Assembly (NCBI RefSeq): GCF_034676705.1
Contig: NZ_JAUCBS010000002.1
Location: 320,001 to 384,000 of the forward strand
DNA from: Gemmobacter sp.
GTDB taxonomy: Bacteria; Pseudomonadota; Alphaproteobacteria; Rhodobacterales; Rhodobacteraceae
DNA length: 64,000 bases
Direction: 5' to 3'
The position numbers were made by a program, and so were the translations under genes. The stretch's first letter is position 1. Each line of letters opens with the position of its first letter. The notes under the pieces were generated by a model. The model worked only from the letters and a program-made list of their open reading frames with translations, did no database searches and was not told the DNA's origin. Positions 31,557 through 40,684 of this stretch are shown piece by piece.

Positions 31557-32476
31557 GCCGGCGCCCTGCCCCGCCAGCCCATCGCCAGCCCTGACAGCAC
31601 GATCACCCCCATGCCCGCCAGCGCGACCGGCCCGATGGTTTCGCCCCAGATGACCCAGGACCACAGCGCGGAAAATGGCAGGACGACATATTCCATCACC
31701 GCCACCCGGCTTGCCTCGGCCAGTTGATAGGCGCGCACCAGCAGCCCCACCGCGATCAGCGAGCCGATGGCCTGCACGGCGGTCCAGACCAGCACCGGCG
31801 CCTCGGGCCAGTTCGGGCCGCGGATCAGGAACCCGGCCGCCCCCGGCGGGGCATCGGGCGCCACCAGCCACAGCACGCCCAGCACCAGCGCCGCCAAAAT
31901 GCCCATAACCAGCATGTAGGACACCACCAGTGTGGCCGCGCTTTCCCGCCCGCACCATTCGCGCGTGGCAATGTTGGCCAGCGCATACAGCGCCCCGCCC
32001 GCCACCGGCACCAGCGTCGCCGGCGTGATCGACGACGGATCGGGTGACAGCACCATCAGCACCCCGGCAAACCCCGCCAGCGCTGCCGCGATCCGCCATG
32101 GACCCAGCCGATGGCCATAGGCGAACCGTCCGATCAGCAGCACGAAGATGGGTGCGGTGAACAGCCCCGCCGCCGCCTGCGCCACCGACAGAAAGCCCAG
32201 GCTGCCGAAATAGGTGAACATCGCCGCCGATTGCACCAGCGCACGCGCCAGCACGCGGGGCGGATCGACCATGCGCAGCCGGTGCGCCATTGGCAAGGCC
32301 AGCGCGCCCAGTACGACCAGCCCCACCAGCGCCGACCGCATCGCCTGGAACTGCCACAGCCCGGTGCCTTCGGCGATCACCCGGACATAATTGTCGATAT
32401 ATCCGATCAGCACCGCATAAATCAGGATCGCCCCGGCAGCGGCCAGCATGGGATTTCGGGACAGGGCGGGGGTCAT
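31553..32476 (-). CDS. EamA/DMT-family transporter
   Basis: A 307-residue inner-membrane transporter with ten predicted helices and duplicated EamA domains (first: MLAAAGAILIYAVLIGYIDNYV; second with EYVVLPFSALWSWVIWGE). It is coupled by overlap to the downstream sulfotransferase gene. It is divergent from the acyl-CoA synthetase. It is distinct in sequence from the EamA protein at 30052, so the two are not a recent duplication. Confidence 0.9.
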   Translation of the reverse strand: MTPALSRNPMLAAAGAILIYAVLIGYIDNYVRVIAEGTGLWQFQAMRSALVGLVVLGALALPMAHRLRMVDPPRVLARALVQSAAMFTYFGSLGFLSVAQAAAGLFTAPIFVLLIGRFAYGHRLGPWRIAAALAGFAGVLMVLSPDPSSITPATLVPVAGGALYALANIATREWCGRESAATLVVSYMLVMGILAALVLGVLWLVAPDAPPGAAGFLIRGPNWPEAPVLVWTAVQAIGSLIAVGLLVRAYQLAEASRVAVMEYVVLPFSALWSWVIWGETIGPVALAGMGVIVLSGLAMGWRGRAPA

Positions 32477-32554
32477 GGCAGCTTTCGTCAGGGCTTTCCT
32501 AACCCGACATATCCCGCCAAGATGCCATCCGACAAGCATGCAAAGGGGGTGCGC

Positions 32555-34177
32555 ATGGGCTGGCTGGCGGATGAGACGGGTCTGGAACGCAACCGCGCCA
32601 ACCATGTGCCGCTGACGCCGCTGTCCCACCTTGTCCGCGCCGCCGATATCTGGCCAGGGCACGAGGCGCTGGTCTATGGCACGATCCGCCGCAGTTATGC
32701 CGACTACCGGGATCGCGTCAGCCGCCTTGCCTCGGCCCTTGCCCTGCGCGGGGTGCAGCCGGGCGATGTGGTGGCAACGATCATCCCCAACCTGCCTGCC
32801 CAGGTCGAGGCGCATTTCGGCGTGCCGGCCTGCGGGGCGGTGCTGAACACCATCAACACCCGGCTGGATGTGGATACGGTCGCCTATATCCTGTCGCATG
32901 GCGGGGCGCGGCTGGTGCTGGTGGACACCGCCTTTCTGCCGCTGGCCGAGGCGGCCTGCACCACGCTGGACACCCCGCCCGAGATCGTCGAGGTGGCCGA
33001 CCCGCAGGCCGGCTTTCCCGCCACCGGCCGATACCCGGAATATGAATCGCTGCTGGCTGGCGGCGACCCCGGCTTTGCCTGGGTGATGCCGCAGGACGAA
33101 TGGGAATCGCTGGCGCTGAACTATACATCCGGCACCACGGGGCGGCCCAAGGGCGTGGTCTACCACCACCGCGGCGCCATGCTGGCCACCTTTGGCCAGG
33201 TGGTCAGCTGGCGGCTGCAACTGCACCCGCGCTATCTGACCATCGTGCCGCTGTTCCACTGCAACGCCTGGTGCCACCCTTGGATGATGCCCCTGCTGGC
33301 CGGCACGGTGGTGTGCTGCCGCGACATCACGGCCAAGGCGCTGTATGCCGCCTTTGCCAATGAAAGGATCACCCATTTCGGCGGCGCCCCCATCGTGCTG
33401 AACACCATCATCCATGCCCGCCCCGAGGATCGCCGCCCCTTCGACCAGATCGTCGAGGTGTTCACCGCCGGCGCCCCGCCGCCCGCCGCCACGCTGGCCG
33501 CGATCGAGCCGCTGGGCTTCAACGTGACGCAGGTTTACGGCCTGACGGAAACCTATGGTCCCGATGTGGAATGCGTCTGGCAGGCGGATTTTGACGGGTT
33601 GCAGGGCGATGACCGCGCGGCGGTCAAGGCGCGCACCGGCGTATCCATGCCCTTCATGGAGGAGGTCACGGTGCTGGACGCCAGCGACCAGCCCGTGCCC
33701 CGCGACGGCCACAGCCTTGGCGAAATCGCGCATCGCGGCAATGGCGTGATGAAGGGCTATTACAAGAACCCCGCCGCCACGGCCGAGGCGTTCAAGGGCG
33801 GATACTTCCGGTCCGGCGACATCGCCTTTCGCCACCCCGACGGCTATATCAAGATCGCCGACCGCGCCAAGGACATCATCATTTCCGGGGGCGAGAATGT
33901 AAGCTCGGTCGAGGTTGAAGGCGCGCTGATGCACCATCCGGCGGTTGCGCTATGCGCCGTCGTCGCCAAACCCGACGACAAATGGGGCGAGGTGCCTTGC
34001 GCCTTTGTCGAGCTGAAGGACGGTGCCAGCACGACCGAGGCCGAGCTGATCGCCTTTGCCCGCACCCGGCTGGCGGGGTTCAAGACGCCGAAACAGGTGG
34101 TGTTCTGCGACCTGCCGAAAACCTCGACCGGCAAGATCCAGAAGTTCGAACTGCGCAACCGGGTTAAGGGGCTGTAA
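32555..34177 (+). CDS. Acyl-CoA synthetase (AMP-binding)
   Basis: Adenylate-forming ligase of 540 residues. The P-loop is NYTSGTTGRPKG and the A5-type motif is YGLTETYGP. The hinge region reads GYFRSGDIAFRHPDGYIKIADRAKDII, and a catalytic Lys lies near the C-terminus in TSTGKIQK. The pattern (LFHCNAWCHPW, GAPIVLN) is that of medium- or long-chain and dimethylmercaptopropionate-type acyl-CoA synthetases (FadD/DmdB-like), common in Rhodobacterales; the exact acid is not decidable. The ATG at 32555 is preferred because AAAGGGGG lies about five bases upstream; ATG 32522 is an alternative. Confidence 0.92.
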   Translation: MGWLADETGLERNRANHVPLTPLSHLVRAADIWPGHEALVYGTIRRSYADYRDRVSRLASALALRGVQPGDVVATIIPNLPAQVEAHFGVPACGAVLNTINTRLDVDTVAYILSHGGARLVLVDTAFLPLAEAACTTLDTPPEIVEVADPQAGFPATGRYPEYESLLAGGDPGFAWVMPQDEWESLALNYTSGTTGRPKGVVYHHRGAMLATFGQVVSWRLQLHPRYLTIVPLFHCNAWCHPWMMPLLAGTVVCCRDITAKALYAAFANERITHFGGAPIVLNTIIHARPEDRRPFDQIVEVFTAGAPPPAATLAAIEPLGFNVTQVYGLTETYGPDVECVWQADFDGLQGDDRAAVKARTGVSMPFMEEVTVLDASDQPVPRDGHSLGEIAHRGNGVMKGYYKNPAATAEAFKGGYFRSGDIAFRHPDGYIKIADRAKDIIISGGENVSSVEVEGALMHHPAVALCAVVAKPDDKWGEVPCAFVELKDGASTTEAELIAFARTRLAGFKTPKQVVFCDLPKTSTGKIQKFELRNRVKGL

Positions 34178-34345
34178 ACCCCGACCAAAACAGTCGGGCG
34201 CCCCTGTCGCATGGGCGGTCGCAGGCAATGCCGCTATTGATCTGTTCAGCAAGACCGCAAGCAAGCAACCGCCAGCCAGCCGTCCAGCGACAGCACCCGA
34301 CCCGATACGTCCCGGAAGCCAGCACCTTGCCAGCCCCCGGACGCG

Positions 34346-35521
34346 TCAGGCAGGCAGCCGATCCCTCTGCATATCCAGCACCTCGACCGACAGCACCGTC
34401 GGCAGGTGGCGGGCGATTTCCTGCCAGCTGTCGCCTTCGTCCAGGCTGGCAAATACCGATCCGCTGTTGGTGCCGAAATAAATCCCGGCCGGGTCGCGCG
34501 CATCGCCGGCCATGCCCTGCCGCAACACGGTGAAAAAGCAGCCTTCCTGCGGCAGGCCAACGCGCATCGCCTGCCAGCTTTGCCCGCCATCCCGCGTCCG
34601 CCAGACGGCGCAGGCGGCATCGGGCGGGAACCGGCCGGCGCTGTCGCCGTTCAGGGGCAGGGTCCAGACCGTATCGGGATCGCGCGGATGCACCCGGATG
34701 GGAAAGCCGAAGGTCGACGGCAGGCCGCGGTTGATATCCGCCCAGGATCGCCCCCCATCGTCCGACCGCCAGACACCATGGTGGTTCTGCTGATACAGCC
34801 GGTCATCCGCCCCCGGCGCGCGCATCATGTTGTGAACGCACAGGCCGGTTTCCCCATCGCGCGGGGCGGCGGGGTGGTCGTGATGCGCGCAGGCCTCGGC
34901 GTTGGACAGGCGGTTGCGCCGTTCCCACGTCTGGCCGCCATCCTCGGTGGCGAATACCCCGGCGGCAGAGATGCCCAGCCAGATGCGGGCCGGATCGGCC
35001 GGGTCGGTCACGATGGTATGCAGCACCAGCCCCGCCGCGCCGGGGTTCCAGCCGGGGGCCGACGGATGGTTCGTCAGCCCCTCCACCCGCGCCCAGGTCA
35101 CACCGCCATCGCGGCTTTCCAGCAGGCTGGCGGGCTTGGTGCCGGCATACAGCCGGCCATGCGCATGGCCCAGCGACCAGATCTGCGCAAACCCGTCGCC
35201 AAAGGGCAGCGGCGTCTCTGTCCAGCCGATCATCGCGGCGAAATCGGCATCATTGGCGGCCCAGTTGTCCATCGTGCCCCGGGTCAGCCGCGCCACCTGC
35301 CAGCTGGCCCCGCCATCGGCCGACCGCCAGATCCCCGCCCCGTGCCAGTCGCCGCCACCGCCGGCCCAGATCGTGCCGCTGGCGGGATCGCCGACCACAT
35401 GGTTGATCGGCCAGCCGTTGCAGAACGGCCCCCGCACCTTCCACCCGCTGCGCCCGGTGCCCCCGTCTATCAGGAACACCCCCTTGGTGGTGCCGACCAG
35501 CACCGTGACCTTGCCCGCCAT
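34346..35521 (-). CDS. BNR/Asp-box repeat beta-propeller protein
   Basis: A 391-residue protein built of beta-propeller blades. Six Asp-box (BNR) motifs are visible: RSADGGASW, ESRDGGVTW, TEDGGQTW, RSDDGGRSW, RTRDGGQSW and SLDEGDSW. This is the sialidase/VPS10/photosystem-assembly-type propeller. No signal peptide is visible and the sialidase arginine triad cannot be assigned, so glycosidase activity is not supported. It converges with the acyl-CoA synthetase. A weak hairpin (CCCGAC-N7-GTCGGG, 34180-34198) lies between them. Confidence 0.85.
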   Translation of the reverse strand: MAGKVTVLVGTTKGVFLIDGGTGRSGWKVRGPFCNGWPINHVVGDPASGTIWAGGGGDWHGAGIWRSADGGASWQVARLTRGTMDNWAANDADFAAMIGWTETPLPFGDGFAQIWSLGHAHGRLYAGTKPASLLESRDGGVTWARVEGLTNHPSAPGWNPGAAGLVLHTIVTDPADPARIWLGISAAGVFATEDGGQTWERRNRLSNAEACAHHDHPAAPRDGETGLCVHNMMRAPGADDRLYQQNHHGVWRSDDGGRSWADINRGLPSTFGFPIRVHPRDPDTVWTLPLNGDSAGRFPPDAACAVWRTRDGGQSWQAMRVGLPQEGCFFTVLRQGMAGDARDPAGIYFGTNSGSVFASLDEGDSWQEIARHLPTVLSVEVLDMQRDRLPA

Positions 35522-35600
35522 CGCCGCGCCCCTTGCCTGACCTGCGGGCAGGCTAGCACGGAATCGGCGCGCCGGGGCATTGTCCGCGCGATGCCCCATT

Positions 35601-35624
35601 CATCTTTCTCCAAATACCCCGGGG
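35601..35624. repeat. Copy of an intergenic interspersed motif
   Basis: CATCTTTCTCCAAATACCCC followed by GGGG (35601-35624) lies in the 150-base gap between hemN and the BNR gene. It shares the CCAAATA[CT]CC core and the G-run with sites at 11501-11518 (inverted), 11685-11695 and 18721-18737, all intergenic. Confidence 0.65.
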
Positions 35625-35671
35625 TCCGGGGCAGCGCCCCGGCGGCCACCCCCCCCCCGCGCAGCGCCCGA

Positions 35672-37027
35672 TCAGATCGCGCTGGAATGCCCCGCCTTCG
35701 ACAGGTCATAGGCATCGAACGCCCGGGCCACCATGCGGGTCAGCGGGCGGGCCTTTTCCGGGATCGACAGGCCAAAGCCATCCAGCCGCACCATGTCGCC
35801 GAACTGGTCCACGGCGGTATGGAACATCGCCTCCAGCGTGTCCTCCTGCACCGCAAATCGGTCCAGAAGCTCGGCCCGGCTGACGCGGAAATCGCACATC
35901 AGCGCCTCGATGATGCGGGCGCGCAGCAGGTCGTCACCACCAAAGCTGTGACCCTTGCGGGTGGCGAACTGGCCGTCGCGGATGGCCTGGGTATAGGCCC
36001 CGGTCGCCGGCGCGTTCTGCGCATAACCTTGCGGAAACCGCGAGATCGACGAGGCGCCAAGCCCCACCAACACAGGCGAGGGGTCAACCGTATAGCCCTG
36101 GAAATTCCGCCGCAGCGTGCCATCTGCTGCCGCCCGCGCCATGCTGTCGGCGGGCCGGGCGAAATGGTCGATGCCGATTTCGGCATAGCCGTCCCACAGG
36201 AACAGCTGGCGCGCCACCTCGAACAGCTTCAGCCGTTCCTGCGGGGTGGGCATGGAATCCGACGGGATCATCTGCTGGCGCCGGCTCATCCACGGCACAT
36301 GGGCATAGCCATACAGCGCCACCCGGTCGGGCGACAGGCTCAGCAGCTTTTGCACAGAATCGGCAATGCGTTCCGGCGTCTGGTGCGGCAGGCCGAACAG
36401 GATGTCGGCGTTCAGGCTGTGAACCCCGCGGGCGCGGATCATGTCCACCGCGGCGCGGGTCAGCTCATAGCTTTGTTCGCGCCCGATGGTCTTCTGGATC
36501 TCGGGGTCAAAGTCCTGCACCCCGATCGACACCCGGTTCATCCCCGCCGCTGCCAGCGCATCCAGCCGGGGGGCATCAATCTCGTTCGGGTCGATTTCCA
36601 CGGAAAACTCGCCGCCCGGCGCCATCGGCACCACGCGGAACACCGCCTGCGCCAGATCGGTCATCAGGTCGGGCGACAGCAGCGTGGGCGTGCCGCCCCC
36701 CCAGTGCAGCCGAGACAGGCGCACGCCCGGCGGCAGGTGCCGCGCCAGCAGGGCCAGTTCCGCCTTCAGCACATCGACATAGGCGCGCACCGGCGCGTCC
36801 GAGGTGGTGCCCTGCGTGCGGCAGGCGCAGAACCAGCACAGCCGGCGGCAGAACGGCACATGCAGATACAGCGATATTTCCGATCCGGCCGGGATCTGCC
36901 TGATCCAGCCGGCGAAATCTGCGGGGCCCGTCGTGGCATTGAAGTGCGGCGCCGTCGGATAGCTGGTATACCGTGGCACCCGCGCGTCAAAAAGCCCAAG
37001 GCGCGTGAGTTGCGAGTCAGTGTCCAT
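35672..37027 (-). CDS. hemN: Oxygen-independent coproporphyrinogen III oxidase HemN
   Basis: Radical-SAM enzyme for anaerobic haem synthesis, 451 residues. The SAM cluster motif C60-x3-C64-x2-C67 with Cys69 lies in VPFCRRLCWFCAC. The N-terminus VPRYTSYPTAPHF, the GGGTPTLL SAM-binding loop and NADILFGLPHQT are all HemN hallmarks. It is divergent from fnrL across 66 bases that hold one FNR box centred 41.5 bases from the ATG. That is the activating position if the mRNA begins at the start codon, i.e. is leaderless. Confidence 0.96.
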   Translation of the reverse strand: MDTDSQLTRLGLFDARVPRYTSYPTAPHFNATTGPADFAGWIRQIPAGSEISLYLHVPFCRRLCWFCACRTQGTTSDAPVRAYVDVLKAELALLARHLPPGVRLSRLHWGGGTPTLLSPDLMTDLAQAVFRVVPMAPGGEFSVEIDPNEIDAPRLDALAAAGMNRVSIGVQDFDPEIQKTIGREQSYELTRAAVDMIRARGVHSLNADILFGLPHQTPERIADSVQKLLSLSPDRVALYGYAHVPWMSRRQQMIPSDSMPTPQERLKLFEVARQLFLWDGYAEIGIDHFARPADSMARAAADGTLRRNFQGYTVDPSPVLVGLGASSISRFPQGYAQNAPATGAYTQAIRDGQFATRKGHSFGGDDLLRARIIEALMCDFRVSRAELLDRFAVQEDTLEAMFHTAVDQFGDMVRLDGFGLSIPEKARPLTRMVARAFDAYDLSKAGHSSAI

Positions 37028-37061
37028 TCGTGTAGCCTAGCGGTAGAGTTGGGCAGCGGCC

Positions 37062-37075
37062 TTGACTTAGATCAA
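37062..37075. promoter_or_regulatory. FNR/FnrL box between hemN and fnrL
   Basis: TTGACTTAGATCAA matches the FNR consensus TTGAT-N4-ATCAA with one change. Centre 37068.5 is 41.5 bases from the hemN ATG and 25.5 bases before the fnrL start. It therefore likely activates hemN and represses fnrL. Confidence 0.85.
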
Positions 37076-37093
37076 CAGCTACGAACGGCATTC

Positions 37094-37840
37094 GTGTTGA
37101 AAGACGCCCCCGATCTCAGCCATGTTTCCTGCAGCGACTGCCCCATCCGGCATCGGGCCGTCTGCGCCCGCTGCGAGACGGATGAGCTGGAGGCGCTGGA
37201 GCGCATCAAGTATTATCGCAGCTACGAGGCTGGCCAGACCGTGGTGTGGTCTGGCGACCGCATGGATTTCGTCGCCTCGGTCGTGACCGGCATCGCCACG
37301 CTGACCCAGACGCTGGAAGACGGGCGCCGCCAGATGGTGGGCCTGTTGCTGCCATCGGATTTCGTCGGCCGTCCCGGCCGGTCGAATGCAGCCTATGATG
37401 TGACCGCGACCACCGATCTGGTCATGTGCTGTTTCCGCAAGAAGCCGTTCGAGGATCTGATGATCCGCACCCCGCATATAGCGCAGCGGCTGCTGGAAAT
37501 GACACTGGACGAACTGGATGCGGCGCGGGAATGGATGCTGCTGCTGGGCCGCAAGACCGCGCGGGAAAAGATCGCCAGCCTGATGGCCATCGTCGCCCGC
37601 CGCGATGCCTCGTTGAAGGCGGCGGGCAAGGGCGCCCCGCTGGTGTTCGACCTGCCCCTGACGCGCGAGGCGATGGCGGATTATCTGGGCCTGACGCTGG
37701 AAACCGTCAGCCGCCAGATCTCGGCCCTGCGCAAGGATGGGGTGATCGTGCTGGACGGCAAGCGCCACGTGACGGTGCCCGACATCGACCGCCTGCTGCA
37801 AGAAGCGGGCGATGACAGCGACGGCGGCTTCATCGGCTGA
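37094..37840 (+). CDS. fnrL: Oxygen-responsive Crp/Fnr regulator FnrL
   Basis: Global anaerobic activator with an oxygen-labile 4Fe-4S cluster, 248 residues when started at GTG 37094. N-terminal Cys13, Cys16, Cys24 and Cys27 plus Cys112/Cys113 supply cluster ligands. A cyclic-nucleotide-like beta roll follows. The C-terminal helix-turn-helix contains LETVSRQ, with Glu, Ser and Arg at the positions that read the TTGAT half-site. The start is non-ATG (GTG 37094 or TTG 37097), which I accept because the length and N-terminus fit FnrL. It lies divergent to hemN with a shared FNR box, and its regulon sites occur across the next 14 kb. Confidence 0.95.
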   Translation: MLKDAPDLSHVSCSDCPIRHRAVCARCETDELEALERIKYYRSYEAGQTVVWSGDRMDFVASVVTGIATLTQTLEDGRRQMVGLLLPSDFVGRPGRSNAAYDVTATTDLVMCCFRKKPFEDLMIRTPHIAQRLLEMTLDELDAAREWMLLLGRKTAREKIASLMAIVARRDASLKAAGKGAPLVFDLPLTREAMADYLGLTLETVSRQISALRKDGVIVLDGKRHVTVPDIDRLLQEAGDDSDGGFIG

Positions 37841-37916
37841 ACGCCGGCCCCGGAAAATCGCGGCCCGACCCGCATTCGTCATTCACAAGCGCGTGCGCCT
37901 GCCGTAAGCCTGTGGC

Positions 37917-38729
37917 ATGCGGATACTTTTTCTTGGCGATGTGATGGGACGCGCCGGTCGCACGGCGGTGGCGACCCGGCTTAGGGGTCTTCGGGCCGAA
38001 TGGGCGCTGGATTTCGTCGTGGTGAACGGCGAAAACGCGTCCAGCGGGGCGGGGCTGACCGCCGCCCATGCCAAGGGGCTGCTGGATGCCGGCGCCGATT
38101 GCCTGACGCTGGGCGACCACGCCTTTGACCAGAAGGACATGATCGGCTTCATCGAACAGGAACCGCGCATCCTGCGGCCGCTGAACTATGCCAAGGCCGC
38201 CCCGGGCAAGGGCGCGCGGCTGTTCACCGATGCGCGCGGGCGCAAGATCCTGGTGACGCAGGTTCTGGGCCAGGTGTTCATGAAACGCCCGTTCGACGAC
38301 CCGTTCTCCGCCATCCAGCCGGTGCTGCATTCCCATCCGCTGGGCGGCATGGCGCAGGCCATTCTGGTGGACATGCATTGCGAGGCGACCAGCGAAAAGA
38401 TGGCCATGGGCCATTGGTGCGATGGCCGGGCCAGCCTGGTGGTGGGAACGCATACCCATGTGCCCACCGCCGATGCGATGATCCTGCCCGGCGGCTGCGG
38501 CTATCAGACCGATGCCGGCATGTGCGGCGACTACAATTCGGTCATCGGCATGCAAAAGGAAGAACCGATGCGCCGGTTCATCACCCAGATGCCCGGCGGC
38601 CGGTTCGAACCTGCGGGCGGCGAGGCGACGCTGTCGGGTGTCTATGTCGAAACCGACGACCGCACCGGCAAGGCAACCCGGATCCGCATGATCCGCATCG
38701 GCGGCCGGCTGGACGAAGCCCGCCCCTGA
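37917..38729 (+). CDS. YmdB-family metallophosphoesterase
   Basis: A 270-residue TIGR00282/YmdB-like phosphodiesterase. The metal-binding motifs are FLGDVMG (residues 5-11), VVNGENA, LGDHAFD and VGTHTHVPTAD. Homologues hydrolyse 2',3'-cyclic nucleotides. It follows fnrL by 76 bases in the same direction. No obvious functional partner is nearby; in alphaproteobacteria it often neighbours fnrL or the 5-formyltetrahydrofolate ligase gene. Confidence 0.92.
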   Translation: MRILFLGDVMGRAGRTAVATRLRGLRAEWALDFVVVNGENASSGAGLTAAHAKGLLDAGADCLTLGDHAFDQKDMIGFIEQEPRILRPLNYAKAAPGKGARLFTDARGRKILVTQVLGQVFMKRPFDDPFSAIQPVLHSHPLGGMAQAILVDMHCEATSEKMAMGHWCDGRASLVVGTHTHVPTADAMILPGGCGYQTDAGMCGDYNSVIGMQKEEPMRRFITQMPGGRFEPAGGEATLSGVYVETDDRTGKATRIRMIRIGGRLDEARP

Positions 38730-38828
38730 CTGGCACACACCTGCACAGACCATGCGGCGCTGCGACGCGGCGCTTGTTTCATCTATAATCTCTGCTAGAA
38801 AGGTCGAGATTTATTTCCGCAGGGTGCC

Positions 38829-40607
38829 ATGATCGGAATAGAATTCTCCCAGACGACCCAGGCAATCATGGCGCTGGTGATCCTTGGCGGCATGTTCATC
38901 ATGTTCCTGCGCGAAACCTACCCGGTCGAGGTGGTGGCGATTGCCGGCGTGGCGGTGATGCTGGTGTTGGGCATCCTGCCGGTGAAACTGGCGGTCGAGG
39001 CGCTGTCGAACTCGGCCCCCTGGACCATCGCCTTCATGTTCATGATCATGGGCGGGCTGGTGCGGACGGGGGCTGTCGAGATGATGGTCAGTCTTGTCAG
39101 CCGGCATGTCGACGACTACCCCAAGACGACCATCGTCGGCATGCTGGGCTTTGTCGCCGTGCTGTCGTCGTTCATGAACAACACCCCGCTGGTCGCGGTG
39201 ATGATCCCCGTGGTCATCCAGCTGGCGATCCGGTTGCACACATCGCCGTCCAAGCTGCTGATTCCGCTCAGCTACATGACGGTGCTGGGGGGGATGATCA
39301 CGCTGATCGGCACCTCGACCAACATTCTGGTCGATGGGGTGGCGCGCCGCGCGGGGCTGGAACCCTTCAGCATCTTCGAAGTGGCGCCGCTGGGCGTTGC
39401 GGTGACCCTGGCAGGCGGCCTGTTCCTGGCCCTGTTCGCCAAGCGCCTGCTGCCCGACCGTCAGTCGATGGGCACGCTGCTGGCCGACCGGCGCAAGATG
39501 AAATACTTCACCGAAGTCGCCGTGCCCGAGGATTCCCCCCTGATCGGCCAGCGCGTGACCGAGATCGACCTGTTCAAGCGCGATGGCGTGCGGCTGATCG
39601 ACGTGCTGCGCGGCGATGCCTCGTTGCGCCGCGATCTGGCGGCAGTGGTGCTGGAAATCGGGGACCGCGTGGTGCTGCGCACCGAAATGACCGAGCTTCT
39701 GGGCCTGAAGGAACGCAAGGATCTGCATCTGGTGGACAAGCTGTCCTCGGTCCAGACCGAAACGGTCGAGGTGCTGATCACGCCGGGCTGCCGCATGGCG
39801 GGCCAGCGGCTGGGCAATCTGCGCCTGCGCCGCCGCTATGGCGTCTATGTGCTGGCCGCGCATCGCCGCAGCCAGAACATTGGCCGGCAACTGGACGATC
39901 TGGTGGTGCAGGTGGGCGACACCCTGCTGCTGGAAGGCGCCATCGGCGATATCCAGCGTCTGGCAACCGACATGGACATGGTCGACATCAGCCGCCCCAC
40001 CATCCGCGCCTATCGCCGCAACAAGGCACCGATCGCCATTGCGGCGCTGGTCATGGTGGTGGTGCTGTCGGCCTTCGATCTGGCGCCCATCATGGCGCTG
40101 GCGGTGATCGGTGTAGCGCTGATTCTGGTCACCCGCTGTGTCGACCCCGACGAGGCGCTGTCCTTTGTCGATGCCCGGCTGCTGGCGATGATCTTTGCCA
40201 TGGTCGCCGTGGGCGAGGGGCTGGACCATTCCGGCGCCGTGCAGATGATCGTCAGCTGGATGGAACCCTTCCTGCGCAGCCTGCCGCCTGTCGCGCTGAT
40301 CTTCTGCGTCTATCTGCTGGGGCTGATCCTGACCGAATTCCTGTCGAACAACGCGGTGGCGGTGCTGTATACGCCGGTCGCCATCGCGCTGGCGAACGAA
40401 CTGGGGCACGATCCGCGGCCCTTCGTGGTGGCGGTGATGTTCTCGGCCACGCTGGCCTTTGCCACCCCCATCGGCTACCAGACCAACATGATGGTCTATG
40501 GCCCCGGCGGCTACAAATTCTCGGACTATGTCCGCGTCGGCGTGCCGCTGAACATCATCACCTGCATCATTGCCACCCTGCTGATCCCGGTGATCTGGCC
40601 GCTGTAG
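38829..40607 (+). CDS. SLC13-family permease with two RCK_C domains
   Basis: A 592-residue divalent-anion/Na+ symporter-type membrane protein. The transporter halves carry the family SNT-like motifs in SSFMNNTPLVA (about 117-127), LIGTSTNILV (about 158-167) and ILTEFLSNNAVA near the C-terminus. Between them, two TrkA-C (RCK_C) regulatory domains lie at about 215-300 and 312-390. The substrate may be sulfate, a dicarboxylate or another anion; the two-RCK layout is common in putative sulfate or C4 transporters. It is monocistronic and the last gene before yebC. Confidence 0.88.
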   Translation: MIGIEFSQTTQAIMALVILGGMFIMFLRETYPVEVVAIAGVAVMLVLGILPVKLAVEALSNSAPWTIAFMFMIMGGLVRTGAVEMMVSLVSRHVDDYPKTTIVGMLGFVAVLSSFMNNTPLVAVMIPVVIQLAIRLHTSPSKLLIPLSYMTVLGGMITLIGTSTNILVDGVARRAGLEPFSIFEVAPLGVAVTLAGGLFLALFAKRLLPDRQSMGTLLADRRKMKYFTEVAVPEDSPLIGQRVTEIDLFKRDGVRLIDVLRGDASLRRDLAAVVLEIGDRVVLRTEMTELLGLKERKDLHLVDKLSSVQTETVEVLITPGCRMAGQRLGNLRLRRRYGVYVLAAHRRSQNIGRQLDDLVVQVGDTLLLEGAIGDIQRLATDMDMVDISRPTIRAYRRNKAPIAIAALVMVVVLSAFDLAPIMALAVIGVALILVTRCVDPDEALSFVDARLLAMIFAMVAVGEGLDHSGAVQMIVSWMEPFLRSLPPVALIFCVYLLGLILTEFLSNNAVAVLYTPVAIALANELGHDPRPFVVAVMFSATLAFATPIGYQTNMMVYGPGGYKFSDYVRVGVPLNIITCIIATLLIPVIWPL

Positions 40608-40684
40608 GCCCCCCGGGGTTGCGGGCGGGGGCCCGGCTGGATTATACGGGCGCATCCTAAGATACGTGCTTCCGGGGGAAGGTC

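Noticed and set aside
34406..37840. 1144-codon frame ending in FnrL as one giant fusion protein
   Set aside because: The part before 37094 is a shadow of the BNR and hemN genes and crosses an FNR-box promoter.
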